A DNA stretch of 44,764 nt from Deltaproteobacteria bacterium (lineage in GTDB: Bacteria; Bdellovibrionota_C; UBA2361; JANWWW01), in contig JANWWW010000006.1 of NCBI GenBank assembly GCA_025055295.1, positions 1 to 44,764 on the forward strand. Reading direction: 5' to 3'. Under the pieces are notes generated by a model. That model saw nothing but the letters and a program-made list of their open reading frames with translations, was not told the DNA's origin and did not search any database. Numbering within the stretch: position 1 is the first letter of the stretch; each line of letters opens with the position of its first letter. Positions 25,884 to 34,533 of the stretch are shown one piece after another. The position numbers and the translations under genes are program-made.

Positions 25884-26912
25884 TTATTGTTTTAGTTTAG
25901 CATAAGAAACAGCTAGAGAAATAAAAATTAAGAAACTCAGCCATATGCATAAAAGTATTCCAAAGCCAATTACAAAAAGCCATTGACCCCTGAACTTTGA
26001 CCTTTTAAAAACATCGAGTAACTCGCATATATCTCGCTGACAAGTATCTTCTATTCCGAAAAGGCCAAATTTTTCAAGATGGTAAACGAACAGTAGAGGA
26101 TAAAGCCTTGCTTTCTCGACGTGGGCTTTTTGCCAAAATTCATTCTCACGAAGAATGAACACCGAGTTAACTTCACTCTCTTTTTTAAAATCAAAAATAT
26201 ACTTGTTAATGAGGCCTGTAAATTCAATAGACTCCACAAAACGTTTAAATTTAGATTGATTTCTCACATACTGCCGATAATGCCCTATTAGATCTTTTGC
26301 CACCTCAATGTGAAGGCCTCTTTGTCTCTTTAAAAGCATCGCAACGTATTTCACCTTTACTGCTTTAACAGAAAATCTATGCCAAGGAATAAAAGTCCCA
26401 AGTAATCCGTCACGTAAATTTTCCGCCCGGGTTACAACACCCACAATATTGCCGTTATCATCGAAGACTGGACTCCCGCTTGCTCCAAAACCTAGCCTCG
26501 ATGAAATCACATACATCAATCTGGAGTTCCACTTAATCCTGCCATTTTTAATAGTAAATTTTTCACCTTTGTAGACCGGAATCAAAACACGACCTTTTTT
26601 GTAATGATAGTTAAAATTCTCTCTTAACTTAAACCCGCCAACGCGGAACTCATTATCTAGACATTCAAGAACTGCAAGATCAGCCATCGTCAGATACCTT
26701 CTTATTTGCAATTTTTTACATCGACTATTGGATAATGAAAACTCCCCAACGCAATCTCTTTCGGTACAATTTTTCAAGACAAAATGAAAAGGAGCTATTA
26801 TCTTGCCCTCAACCACGAAGCCGGTGGCTCTAGAGATTCCCGATAAGACCCCAACAAATTCAAGATTTTGACAAAAAAGCCCTAGCCAACTTAACAAAAG
26901 CAAAAAAAACAT
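25884..26912 (-). CDS. Membrane-anchored trypsin-like serine protease
   Basis: The product probably cleaves proteins outside the cytoplasm. A hydrophobic leader (residues 2-14) ends with a Cys. The protease domain shows a possible catalytic triad: His43 in IIAPFHFV, Asp78 in MADLAVLE (as in HtrA-type DLAVLK), and Ser145 in GFGASGSPVFDDNG. GASGSP replaces the usual GNSGGP. The segment after Ser145, NIVGVVTRA, is typical of the fold. The region after residue 185 is helical with no PDZ domain. A transmembrane segment follows near the C-terminus (about 318-337), so the domain is likely anchored in the membrane at that end. It is translationally abutted by def. The substrate is unknown. Confidence 0.75.
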   Translation of the reverse strand: MFFLLLLSWLGLFCQNLEFVGVLSGISRATGFVVEGKIIAPFHFVLKNCTERDCVGEFSLSNSRCKKLQIRRYLTMADLAVLECLDNEFRVGGFKLRENFNYHYKKGRVLIPVYKGEKFTIKNGRIKWNSRLMYVISSRLGFGASGSPVFDDNGNIVGVVTRAENLRDGLLGTFIPWHRFSVKAVKVKYVAMLLKRQRGLHIEVAKDLIGHYRQYVRNQSKFKRFVESIEFTGLINKYIFDFKKESEVNSVFILRENEFWQKAHVEKARLYPLLFVYHLEKFGLFGIEDTCQRDICELLDVFKRSKFRGQWLFVIGFGILLCIWLSFLIFISLAVSYAKLKQ

Positions 26913-26943
26913 TACATGATAAACTTCGCAATGGCTTTTTTAA

Positions 26944-26949
26944 TATAAT
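26944..26949 (+). promoter_or_regulatory. Candidate -10 box close to gnd start
   Basis: TATAAT ends ten bases before the gnd ATG at 26960. Transcription starting about seven bases downstream would leave a leader of about three bases. No good -35 match is found at the usual spacing. A T-rich stretch (cttttttaa) precedes the box. Confidence 0.35.
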
Positions 26950-26959
26950 ACCAGCGACG

Positions 26960-28327
26960 ATGGCAAGTAAACTGGGAATTTATGGATTGTCTACTATGGG
27001 TAAAAATCTGGCTTTAAATTTCGTGGATAAAAACACCCCTATTTCGGTTTTTAATAGGACATCCGGAGTTACGTATGAATTTGTCCGTACTGTAAATTCA
27101 TCTAATCTTATCGGATTTGAACTGTTACAAGACTTTTTAGATTCGCTGGAATACCCTCGGGTAATTTTTCTCTTGATAAAAAGCGAAGCAGTCCATAAGG
27201 TACTGGAAGAAATGGCCCCGTTGCTGTCCCCCGACGACATTGTTGTCGATCTTGGTAACTCTTTTTACAGGGAATCCAGACAGTTATCGCAGAAATACAG
27301 AGACAAATTTAACTTTATTGACTGTGGAATATCCGGTGGGGAGGAGGGAGCTCGATATGGCGCAAGCTTTATGTTGGGTGGAACCGAACGCTCTCTGCAT
27401 GTCAAGAATATTTTGGAACGTGTTGCGGCTAAAACGAAAGATTACCCTTGTGTAGAGCTTTTCGAAGGTTCAGGGGCCGGACACTTCGTCAAAATGCTAC
27501 ACAACGCTATAGAGTACGCAGTGATGCAATTTTTAGGTGAGATTTACGCATGTCTCAAAAAATTTAAGCTGGAGGATTTTGAAATTGCCGCAGTTTTCGA
27601 AAGTGTTTCGAAAACCGAGTTAAATTCTTATCTTCTTCAAATCACTATCGATATTCTCAATTTCTCCAAAGAAAACGGAATACTTGATCAAATTGAAGAA
27701 AAATCAGGTCAAAAAGGAACCGGAAAATGGGCTGTCCAAACCGCACTAGATTACGGACTGGGTGTGCCTAATATCACCTGCGCAGTTGAAGCCAGAAACC
27801 TTAGCCATTACTTTTCTGAATTTCAGTTGAGGAATTCCACAATGGTCGACAAAAAGATAGACTGCGGACCTTTGATCGATTTATTTTATCTATTCTACAT
27901 AGCAATATATGATCAGGCAGTTCAAGTTTTAAGAAAATCAAGAGAGATCGAGCTTTTTAATTTCAAACTAAATCAGCCTTTTAAGGTATGGCAAGCTGGC
28001 AGTATATTAGCGAGTGATCACATACACCGTTTAACTGTCGAAGAGCTTGACTCCACAGATTCTTTCATCAGGGGTCCCAGAGAGATCAGGGATTTCTTTA
28101 TTTACGATTTTGAAAAACAAATGGCTTCGTTAAAAAATTTTATAAAGATTGGATTGGATGCCGGATGTTTCATGCCTTGTTGCATGTCGGTTTACAATTA
28201 CTTAACCGGTCTAACTGCAAGTTTCCCGCTTGGATTTAATCTTATTCAAGCTCAACGAGACTACTTTGGACGCCATGGAGTGCTCTTGAAAGGACAAACT
28301 AATCTCACCAACATTAAATGGAAATAA
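26960..28327 (+). CDS. gnd: 6-phosphogluconate dehydrogenase, decarboxylating
   Basis: Gnd converts 6-phosphogluconate to ribulose 5-phosphate and CO2 with production of NADPH, the last oxidative step of the pentose phosphate pathway. The Rossmann domain starts with GIYGLSTMGKNLALN and NRTSG. The substrate site DCGISGGEEGARYG and the catalytic segment GAGHFVKMLHNAIEY (Lys, His, Asn) are intact. SGQKGTGKWAVQTALDYG and the C-terminal QRDYFGRHG complete the substrate pocket. At 455 residues the length is slightly below the typical 468. The 3' end overlaps the rlmI-like gene by ten bases. NADPH made here could supply trxB and nrdJ, but there is no direct linkage. Confidence 0.95.
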   Translation: MASKLGIYGLSTMGKNLALNFVDKNTPISVFNRTSGVTYEFVRTVNSSNLIGFELLQDFLDSLEYPRVIFLLIKSEAVHKVLEEMAPLLSPDDIVVDLGNSFYRESRQLSQKYRDKFNFIDCGISGGEEGARYGASFMLGGTERSLHVKNILERVAAKTKDYPCVELFEGSGAGHFVKMLHNAIEYAVMQFLGEIYACLKKFKLEDFEIAAVFESVSKTELNSYLLQITIDILNFSKENGILDQIEEKSGQKGTGKWAVQTALDYGLGVPNITCAVEARNLSHYFSEFQLRNSTMVDKKIDCGPLIDLFYLFYIAIYDQAVQVLRKSREIELFNFKLNQPFKVWQAGSILASDHIHRLTVEELDSTDSFIRGPREIRDFFIYDFEKQMASLKNFIKIGLDAGCFMPCCMSVYNYLTGLTASFPLGFNLIQAQRDYFGRHGVLLKGQTNLTNIKWK

Positions 28328-29448
28328 AAGTCGCTTGGCATGAGCTAAAAAAAACTTATCCGTGGATTCCAAAGAAAGCGTTAAACAAAAACGACTTGAG
28401 AAGGCTAGATGAGCTTCAAGAGGGTGATATTGTCAAAGTAGAAAGCGGCGGACGGGTTTTTTACGCTTACTTCGAAAATGGAGATCGAATAATTTTCAAA
28501 ATTTTCTCGGAAAAAGAACCAAATCCAATACGCAGCTTCCAGTGTGCCCTACAAAGGGCTTTAGCATACAGGAAAAAACTCCGCCTGAACTCAAACGCCA
28601 TGAGACTATTTTTTTCCGAGGCTGATAGATTCCCGGGAATAATAATAGACGACTACGAAGAAATAGCGGTTGTTCAAATCACATCCCAAGGCTTAAGGCC
28701 ATATGCCAGTGACTTGTTGGATTGTGTAAAAGAAACCATCGGAAAAAATCAAGTTATGGTCAAGTCAGAATTCATCGAACAAACTGATTCTCAAAGGTTG
28801 GTAAGGATTCTTGAAGGAGATGTTCAATTTTATGTCGATCTAGGGCAAGGCCATAAAACGGGATTTTATTTGGATCAGAGGGCTAATAGGTTATTTTTAT
28901 CAAAATTCGCGGAAAGTAACTCTCGCGTTTTGGATCTTTTCTGCTACACCGGCGGATTCGGAGTGCATTTTTTGAAACAAGGAGCCAAAGAAGTCACCTT
29001 TGTTGATGAGAGTTCAAAAGCTATTGAATTACTTGAAGAGAACTTACGTATCAATAAGCTTTCTGGAGCCAAAATCTTTCGAAAAGACTCGTTTGAATTT
29101 CTTAGAAATCATCAGGAAAGGGAAACTTATGACATTATTGTTTGCGACCCACCTGCATTTACCTCTAAGCGGGAACATCAACATAACGCCCTCGTTGGTT
29201 TCAAAAAACTGGCCAACTTATGTGTTAAAATTTTAAAAGATAACGGCATTTTTGTTCTTTTTTCTTGCTCATGGCATATAAGTCTTGTTCATCTAGAAGA
29301 GGTGCTTAAAGAAGTTTCCAATGAATGTCAAAGTTCTGTACTGATTACTCACTATTTGCTGCAGGACGTGGATCACCCGTATTTGCTCAATTTTCCCCCT
29401 TCATTGTACCTGAAGGGTGTTGTATGTCGGGTTATCCGGAATAAATAA
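28318..29448 (+). CDS. rlmI: RlmI-like class I SAM-dependent 23S rRNA (cytosine-C5) methyltransferase
   Basis: RlmI makes 5-methylcytosine at position 1962 of E. coli 23S rRNA. The 376-residue protein has an N-terminal PUA-type domain (about 1-75; WIPKKALNKND and EGDIVKVES), the central EEHEH-type domain, and a Rossmann methyltransferase domain. That domain has DLGQGHKTGFYLDQR, the SAM loop VLDLFCYTGGFGVHFLKQGA, CDPPAFTSK (motif IV) and FSCSWHIS with the catalytic Cys. This order is typical of RlmI/YccW. It overlaps gnd by ten bases, so it is likely translationally coupled. Its 3' end overlaps the convergent rsmG by 17 bases. Confidence 0.88.
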   Translation: MEIKVAWHELKKTYPWIPKKALNKNDLRRLDELQEGDIVKVESGGRVFYAYFENGDRIIFKIFSEKEPNPIRSFQCALQRALAYRKKLRLNSNAMRLFFSEADRFPGIIIDDYEEIAVVQITSQGLRPYASDLLDCVKETIGKNQVMVKSEFIEQTDSQRLVRILEGDVQFYVDLGQGHKTGFYLDQRANRLFLSKFAESNSRVLDLFCYTGGFGVHFLKQGAKEVTFVDESSKAIELLEENLRINKLSGAKIFRKDSFEFLRNHQERETYDIIVCDPPAFTSKREHQHNALVGFKKLANLCVKILKDNGIFVLFSCSWHISLVHLEEVLKEVSNECQSSVLITHYLLQDVDHPYLLNFPPSLYLKGVVCRVIRNK

Positions 29449-30061
29449 TCTTGAAATTTGGCACTTCAAGCAAAATTCTCTGTGGAGAGTATACGATGAC
29501 ACGGGTTCTTAAGGGAAAGTCTCTAAGTTCGTGTGCGTAAACGTTGAAAAAATAGCCGGAGATTCCACGAAGTTCTTGAAGAACCTTTTCGCTTTTCAAC
29601 GCGAGACCACAGAGACTGAAGCAGTCTTTTGTCAACTGTATCAATTCATTTGTACCAGCAACAGCTCGAGACACTACGCAATCACAACGTTGAACTTCCT
29701 CAAGCACCGAGACGTTATCAAGCTGTAGATTATCCCGAGCTTTTCGTAAGTATTTCGTTTTTTTCGCGCTTTTGTCAAAGAGAAAAAATTTAATTCGAGG
29801 CAAAAAAATTGCCAATGGAACACCCGGAAAGCCCCCACCTGTACCGAAATCGAGAACGGTTTTTGGTGAAAGCAAATTCAGAAAAGGAGCGAGCAATAAA
29901 CTGTCAATGACATGCTTGACGGTAAAATCGGAGGGAGGCACTCGGGTGAGGTTTAAATTATTGTTTGAAGCATATAAAAAATTCTTAAATTTTTTTAGCG
30001 TATGAATTTTCTCTAGTGACAGCAAGAGACCAAGTTCATTAAGAATACGTCTTGTCAACAT
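29432..30061 (-). CDS. rsmG: 16S rRNA (guanine527-N7)-methyltransferase RsmG
   Basis: RsmG methylates G527 of 16S rRNA; its loss gives low-level streptomycin resistance in several bacteria. The SAM-binding loop VLDFGTGGGFPGVPLAI and the preceding VKHVIDSLLLAP are family signatures, and the Leu-rich N-terminal helix and NNLNLTRV also match. VVSRAVAGTNELIQ is the usual substrate-side segment. At 209 residues the length is normal. It is often found with gidA/mnmG near the origin, but not here. It is divergent from rsfS, with 208 bases between the starts. Confidence 0.93.
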   Translation of the reverse strand: MLTRRILNELGLLLSLEKIHTLKKFKNFLYASNNNLNLTRVPPSDFTVKHVIDSLLLAPFLNLLSPKTVLDFGTGGGFPGVPLAIFLPRIKFFLFDKSAKKTKYLRKARDNLQLDNVSVLEEVQRCDCVVSRAVAGTNELIQLTKDCFSLCGLALKSEKVLQELRGISGYFFNVYAHELRDFPLRTRVIVYSPQRILLEVPNFKIIYSG

Positions 30062-30219
30062 TACAATTTTAGTGTTAAGATATTATTAGATTATATATTG
30101 AAAGTAATTTCGCTCGCTGATAATCATAAGAATGAAGTTCAGTCATTAGGTAGTAATGGTTTTGACCGTTATACAGATTTATCGGGAATTTTAAATACAT
30201 TTTTTTTTACGGAAAAAAT

Positions 30220-30273
30220 ATGCATCGCCAAACTCAGCCTAGTCTAAAAGATCGAGTTGAAAAACGTACATGA
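30220..30273 (+). CDS. Possible 17-codon leader ORF upstream of rsfS
   Basis: A short ORF (MHRQTQPSLKDRVEKRT) ends in a TGA that overlaps the rsfS ATG in an ATGA junction. Its own ATG is preceded by GGAAAAAAT, a weak ribosome-binding site. Overlap of this type usually means translational coupling. It could also be chance, and no homologue is known to me. Confidence 0.25.
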   Translation: MHRQTQPSLKDRVEKRT

Positions 30274-30716
30274 AAAGCGGGAGAGATAATTTAGCCTTTA
30301 ATTTTCGGTCAAAATCAGAACATTTTGTTGATCCTACTAAATCTCTAAAAAAACAGCTAAAATTGCTTGTTAAAACCTTATCGATTGCTGGAGCGGAAGA
30401 TATTATTGCGCTTGATATTCACAAAATAAGCGATTTGGCCTCTTTTATAATAATTTGTTCTTCGCGAAGTGAGAAGCACAGTGAAGGAATACTGAGAAGA
30501 ATCCAAAATGATCTCAAAGGACAAATTGATATTCGCGCGGTAGAAGGAGCAAAAAATCCAAAATGGGTGCTAATTGACGCTTATGATATCTTAATTCATA
30601 TTTTTTACAAGCCCTTGAGGGATTTTTACAAATTGGAAGATTTATGGTACAGAGCCAAAAAAGTGGATATTAATAAGTATTTGTCAAATCGCCTTTATGC
30701 AGGCAATTCTAAATAA
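30270..30716 (+). CDS. rsfS: Ribosomal silencing factor RsfS
   Basis: RsfS binds L14 on the large subunit and blocks subunit joining in starved cells. The 148-residue protein has the Iojap/DUF143 core: DIIALDIHKISDLASFIIIC, RSEKHSEGILRRIQNDL and NPKWVLIDAYDILIHIFYK, ending in FYKLEDLWYRAKKVD. A basic N-terminal extension of about 25 residues precedes the core, so the start could lie further in. Its target L14 is encoded at 17325-17693. It is not linked to nadD, its frequent neighbour. Confidence 0.93.
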   Translation: MKSGRDNLAFNFRSKSEHFVDPTKSLKKQLKLLVKTLSIAGAEDIIALDIHKISDLASFIIICSSRSEKHSEGILRRIQNDLKGQIDIRAVEGAKNPKWVLIDAYDILIHIFYKPLRDFYKLEDLWYRAKKVDINKYLSNRLYAGNSK

Positions 30717-31007
30717 CGTCAAATTTCTTAACAAGGAAACTAAAAATTTTCATTAGAGAAGTTCATTTTCAGAAAACCAAATCTAAAAACCAACATTCAT
30801 AGGAGAAATTCGACGCAAAACAAAAAATTTTACTTTTTTAACCCCTTCTTTACTGAAGACGAAAACATGGCCTGCGGAGTAGGTAATTCAGGCTATTAGC
30901 TTCATCGAGCTTTAGTCGGTTTTTATGTTACCCAAAAAATATGCCTAGTACATAATTTTAAGCTTTTAACTTGCCATGTTTGCCGCCTTTTTACAGCTTC
31001 CATACAT

Positions 31008-31769
31008 ATGCTACGATGCTCTTTCATGGAAACGAAAAAATTTTCAATAAAGCGGCTCATAGAAGAATTTGTGTCAACAGCAAAGGAGGTTATTTATGAA
31101 CCTCAAAAAACGATTTTGGTCATTGTATTGTCCATAATTGCTTTTTACCTCACGAGTAAATTTGAGGGCTTATTATTTGAGAACGACGTAAATTTGCCGT
31201 CCGGTTATTTGATTTTTAAAATTATGACCCCAATTTTTATAAGTTTTACAGTCGTGTACTTTCAAAAAGAAACTTTACAGTCTGCGCTTCAACACGTTAA
31301 ACCACATATCCAACCTCTTTTGTTAATAGGTTTTTTGTGGTTCTTCACTGAATACCTGCTGTCAGAATTGACGTCTTGGATAATTTCGTCGAATGCTCAA
31401 GATTTTATAACTGAAGGTTTTACAAAGCCTCATGATGACTTCGAATTTGACCTAATCTCATTTGGAGTTACCAGTGTCGTTGCAGGTATAACTTTTGGGA
31501 TTATTGCTACTTTTATTTCATTTGTGGCGTTAATTTCAGCCACTTATATAATAGTCAAACAAACTGACTTTTATCAGGCTGTTACCTTCGCGTTAAATTT
31601 CGTTTTATCCAACATTTTAGCGTTTACAGTATTTTTCATTGGGCTTTTTATACTTCTCTTTCTAGTTTCATTGATATTTTCAATTTTCACCGCAGGACTT
31701 AGCATTTTCGTTTTGTTCTCGATTTTAACGGTGATTCTGCCCATCTTTTTCGCAAAATTAATACATTAA
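31008..31769 (+). CDS. Multi-pass membrane protein of unknown function
   Basis: A 253-residue protein that I do not recognise. After a basic, amphipathic N-terminus there are about five to six transmembrane helices: residues about 40-55, 72-90, 105-122, 150-185 and a long hydrophobic block from about 200 to 250. The loop between the third and fourth contains an acidic stretch (KPHDDFEFD). No catalytic motif is visible. The start may be the ATG at 31008 or the one six codons later, at 31026; neither has a ribosome-binding site. It converges on the hydrolase gene, with ACCTT and AAGGT forming a short possible hairpin between them. Confidence 0.7.
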   Translation: MLRCSFMETKKFSIKRLIEEFVSTAKEVIYEPQKTILVIVLSIIAFYLTSKFEGLLFENDVNLPSGYLIFKIMTPIFISFTVVYFQKETLQSALQHVKPHIQPLLLIGFLWFFTEYLLSELTSWIISSNAQDFITEGFTKPHDDFEFDLISFGVTSVVAGITFGIIATFISFVALISATYIIVKQTDFYQAVTFALNFVLSNILAFTVFFIGLFILLFLVSLIFSIFTAGLSIFVLFSILTVILPIFFAKLIH

Positions 31770-31797
31770 CCTTTCCCCAATAAGGTAGAAAGTAAAC

Positions 31798-32619
31798 CTA
31801 TTGAGTCTGCCTAAGAAATTTTAACGTCTCCTCCGCAAACCATTCAGGGGCCTCCATCATGGGAGCGTGCCCACAGCACTCCTTCACTACAAGCCTTGGA
31901 TTTGGGAGGCGAGAGGCAAAAACTTGACCAACTTCTAGAGTGGTAATTTCATCATCCTTACCCCAAACAAGTAGGGTCGGAACTTGGACATGAGGAAGTT
32001 CATGAAACAAATAATCTCTTTTGGCGCTTTTTGCCGCAACAAGAAGCCTTTTGACGTTCTCCTTATCCGAGATAATTCTGTATATCTCTTCCACGTATTC
32101 ATCTGTAACATGCTTGCTATCGAAAAAAACTCGATACATGTGTTTTCTAATATATTGCCGATCTGGCTTTACAGGAAGTGTATCTATAGAGTTCTCATAC
32201 AATCCAGATGGACCCGCCAATATAAGACCTCTTATCAGATCAGGTTTTAAGAGCGCAACTCTAAGAGCGACATGACCGCCAAGGCTATTTCCACACAGGT
32301 AACACTTTTCAAAGTTATAAAACCGAAGAAAGCATAAAACATATAAAGCAAGAGCTTTTACCGAAACCTCAGATTTTCTACCTCTTAATATAGGAAATTC
32401 CAATGCGGTTACTCTGCAGTAATCCTTGAGTATCGGAATTACCTTTTCCCAGTTGGATAGATGACCAAATAGACCGTGCAATAGAATAATTTCACTACCT
32501 TGAGTGCCGTATGTCTTGAAAACAAATTCAGGTACGGTTCTCTCTGCAAGCCACTCCGGCTGAACCTGAAGTTGCTTGGAAAGTTCAAGTAATTCGTCGT
32601 ACTCTTTGAAATCGCGCAT
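31798..32619 (-). CDS. Alpha/beta hydrolase
   Basis: A 273-residue cytoplasmic hydrolase of the alpha/beta fold; the substrate is unknown. The oxyanion-hole loop LLHGLFGHLSNW, the nucleophile elbow GNSLGG (Ser), the acid DDE in LLVWGKDDEIT and CGHAPMMEAPEW (His) give a complete catalytic triad. The layout with a cap domain after LAGPSGLYE resembles BioH and meta-cleavage product hydrolases. It starts three bases after the parE stop, so it shares a transcript with parC and parE, although no functional link is obvious. Confidence 0.88.
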   Translation of the reverse strand: MRDFKEYDELLELSKQLQVQPEWLAERTVPEFVFKTYGTQGSEIILLHGLFGHLSNWEKVIPILKDYCRVTALEFPILRGRKSEVSVKALALYVLCFLRFYNFEKCYLCGNSLGGHVALRVALLKPDLIRGLILAGPSGLYENSIDTLPVKPDRQYIRKHMYRVFFDSKHVTDEYVEEIYRIISDKENVKRLLVAAKSAKRDYLFHELPHVQVPTLLVWGKDDEITTLEVGQVFASRLPNPRLVVKECCGHAPMMEAPEWFAEETLKFLRQTQ

Positions 32620-32622
32620 AAA

Positions 32623-34527
32623 TTACCTATCTAATTCAGCAACTTCCAAGTAGGATGAAATCAAATCTAACCTAAAACGCGTATCTCTGCCGAGGATATC
32701 CTGAACTTTTCTCAAGACTTCATGATAGTTTATCAAACAAACATGAACCAAGGTTCTTGTTTTTGGGTTCATTGAGGTTTCCCAGAGCTGCTCCGGATTC
32801 ATTTCTCCGAGACCTTTGAAACGCGTTACAGAAACAGAGGAATTGTCATTTACGATTTTTTCTTTTTCCTCCTCGGAATGACACCAAAAAACCTTCTCCC
32901 CTCCCCCTTTGCTAGCCTTCAACGATACCCGATAAAGAGGAGGTCTTCCGAGAAAAATCTTTCCGTGTTCCAATAAAGGCGTCATCCACTTAGCAAAAAA
33001 ACCCAGAAGCAATGTTGATATGTGCATGCCGTCAATATCCGCATCGGTCAATACGATGATTTTACCGTATCTTAGTTTGTCAATGCAAAAAGTTTCCCCT
33101 ACTGATGTGCCTATGGCTGCTATGAGGTCGATTATTTCACGATTGTCAAAAATTTTTGACGATTGCGAAACCACTGTGTTCATAATCTTACCTCTAAGAG
33201 ACAATACAGCCTGAAATTCCCTGTTTCGCGCCTGTTTAGCTGTGCCACCAGCACTGTCGCCCTCAACAATAAAAAGTTCGTTTTTTGACGTATCCCGTGA
33301 CACACAATCCGCTAACTTGGCAGGCAAAGAGAACTTTTGGCTCGCATAAATTTTTTTTCTTATACTAGCTGTTGCCGCCTTAGAGGATAGCCGCGACCGA
33401 TAAGCTACCTCAATTCTCTCAAGGACTTTGACAGTAAAATTTCTATTCACATTTAGAAACTCTTCGATACCTGAACAAATTTTGTTTACTTCCTGTTCAC
33501 ATTCCAAGCAACTTAATCTGTCTTTTGTCTGTCCCTGAAAAGAGAAATTATAACGCGAGGGGATAAACACACTGACAGCTCCACAAATGCCTTCTCTGAT
33601 ATCTTCAGCGGTAAACTTTAAACTTTTGTATTGCGGAAAATGGTTTTGAACAGCTCTTACAGCTTTTACGATCCCTGCCTTTAACGCATCAAGATGACTG
33701 CCGCCAGCTTTGGTCTCGATTCCATTGGCAAAAGATCTGAAGGCCTCAAATTCAGAGTCAGTCCAGGCTATAGCTACTTCAGTTTTTATATCGGCATTGT
33801 GTCTAATGTGAATGATGTCGTTGCCAACGATACTGAGTCCGCTTTGAGACACCCAGCCTTCGACAAGGGATTTAAGTCCACTGTGGCTCTCAAATACAAG
33901 CATTTGACCACTTGACTTGTTTAAAAACTCAAATTTGACACCGTGATAGACAAAAGATTTGACTTTCAACAATTCTTCAATTTCAGATGGATTGAATTTT
34001 GCAGTTTTAAAAATAGATTTGTCAGGCTTAAAAGTCACCTTTGTTCCGGTTTTGCTTTTAATACCCGGATAAGACTTTAACGGTGAGATTGTTTTGCCTC
34101 GAGAAAACTCAATTTTATATAACTTATCATCCCGGAAAACTTCAACCTGGAGAAACTCGGACAACGCGTTGACGACCGATGCTCCAACTCCATGGAGTCC
34201 TCCCGCAGTCACATAGACCCCTTCTCGAAACTTTCCGCCAGAGTGAAGAACAGTAAATATTACTTCTACTGCAGGCTTTTTTTGTCCTTCATGAATATCA
34301 ACCGGTATACCTCTACCATCATCCTCTATTGAAATCACCTCAAACGAGGCATCCAGTTCCACTGCAATTTTTCTGGCGAAACCGTTGATTGCTTCATCCA
34401 ACGAATTATCGACGATCTCCTTCAAAAGCTGAAAAGGTGTGTCAGTCTGGCCGATATACATTCCAGGCCTTTTTCTGACAGCATCTAACCCCTCAAGAAC
34501 TTCAATATCCTTTGCGGTATACTTCAT
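32623..34527 (-). CDS. parE: Type II topoisomerase ATPase subunit (ParE-like)
   Basis: With ParC this forms topoisomerase IV, which unlinks daughter chromosomes. The GHKL ATPase domain has EIVDNSLDEAINGF, EDDGRGIPVDIHEG and GGLHGVGASVVNALS. The TOPRIM domain has EGDSAGGTAKQARNR (Glu422) and DADIDGMHI. The tail GLGEMNPEQLWETSMNPKTR is typical. At 634 residues it lacks the large insertion of Gram-negative GyrB proteins. ParE and short GyrB are hard to separate by eye; the partner upstream lacks a GyrA box, which favours topoisomerase IV. It starts six bases after the parC stop. Confidence 0.88.
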   Translation of the reverse strand: MKYTAKDIEVLEGLDAVRKRPGMYIGQTDTPFQLLKEIVDNSLDEAINGFARKIAVELDASFEVISIEDDGRGIPVDIHEGQKKPAVEVIFTVLHSGGKFREGVYVTAGGLHGVGASVVNALSEFLQVEVFRDDKLYKIEFSRGKTISPLKSYPGIKSKTGTKVTFKPDKSIFKTAKFNPSEIEELLKVKSFVYHGVKFEFLNKSSGQMLVFESHSGLKSLVEGWVSQSGLSIVGNDIIHIRHNADIKTEVAIAWTDSEFEAFRSFANGIETKAGGSHLDALKAGIVKAVRAVQNHFPQYKSLKFTAEDIREGICGAVSVFIPSRYNFSFQGQTKDRLSCLECEQEVNKICSGIEEFLNVNRNFTVKVLERIEVAYRSRLSSKAATASIRKKIYASQKFSLPAKLADCVSRDTSKNELFIVEGDSAGGTAKQARNREFQAVLSLRGKIMNTVVSQSSKIFDNREIIDLIAAIGTSVGETFCIDKLRYGKIIVLTDADIDGMHISTLLLGFFAKWMTPLLEHGKIFLGRPPLYRVSLKASKGGGEKVFWCHSEEEKEKIVNDNSSVSVTRFKGLGEMNPEQLWETSMNPKTRTLVHVCLINYHEVLRKVQDILGRDTRFRLDLISSYLEVAELDR

Positions 34528-34533
34528 ACAAAT

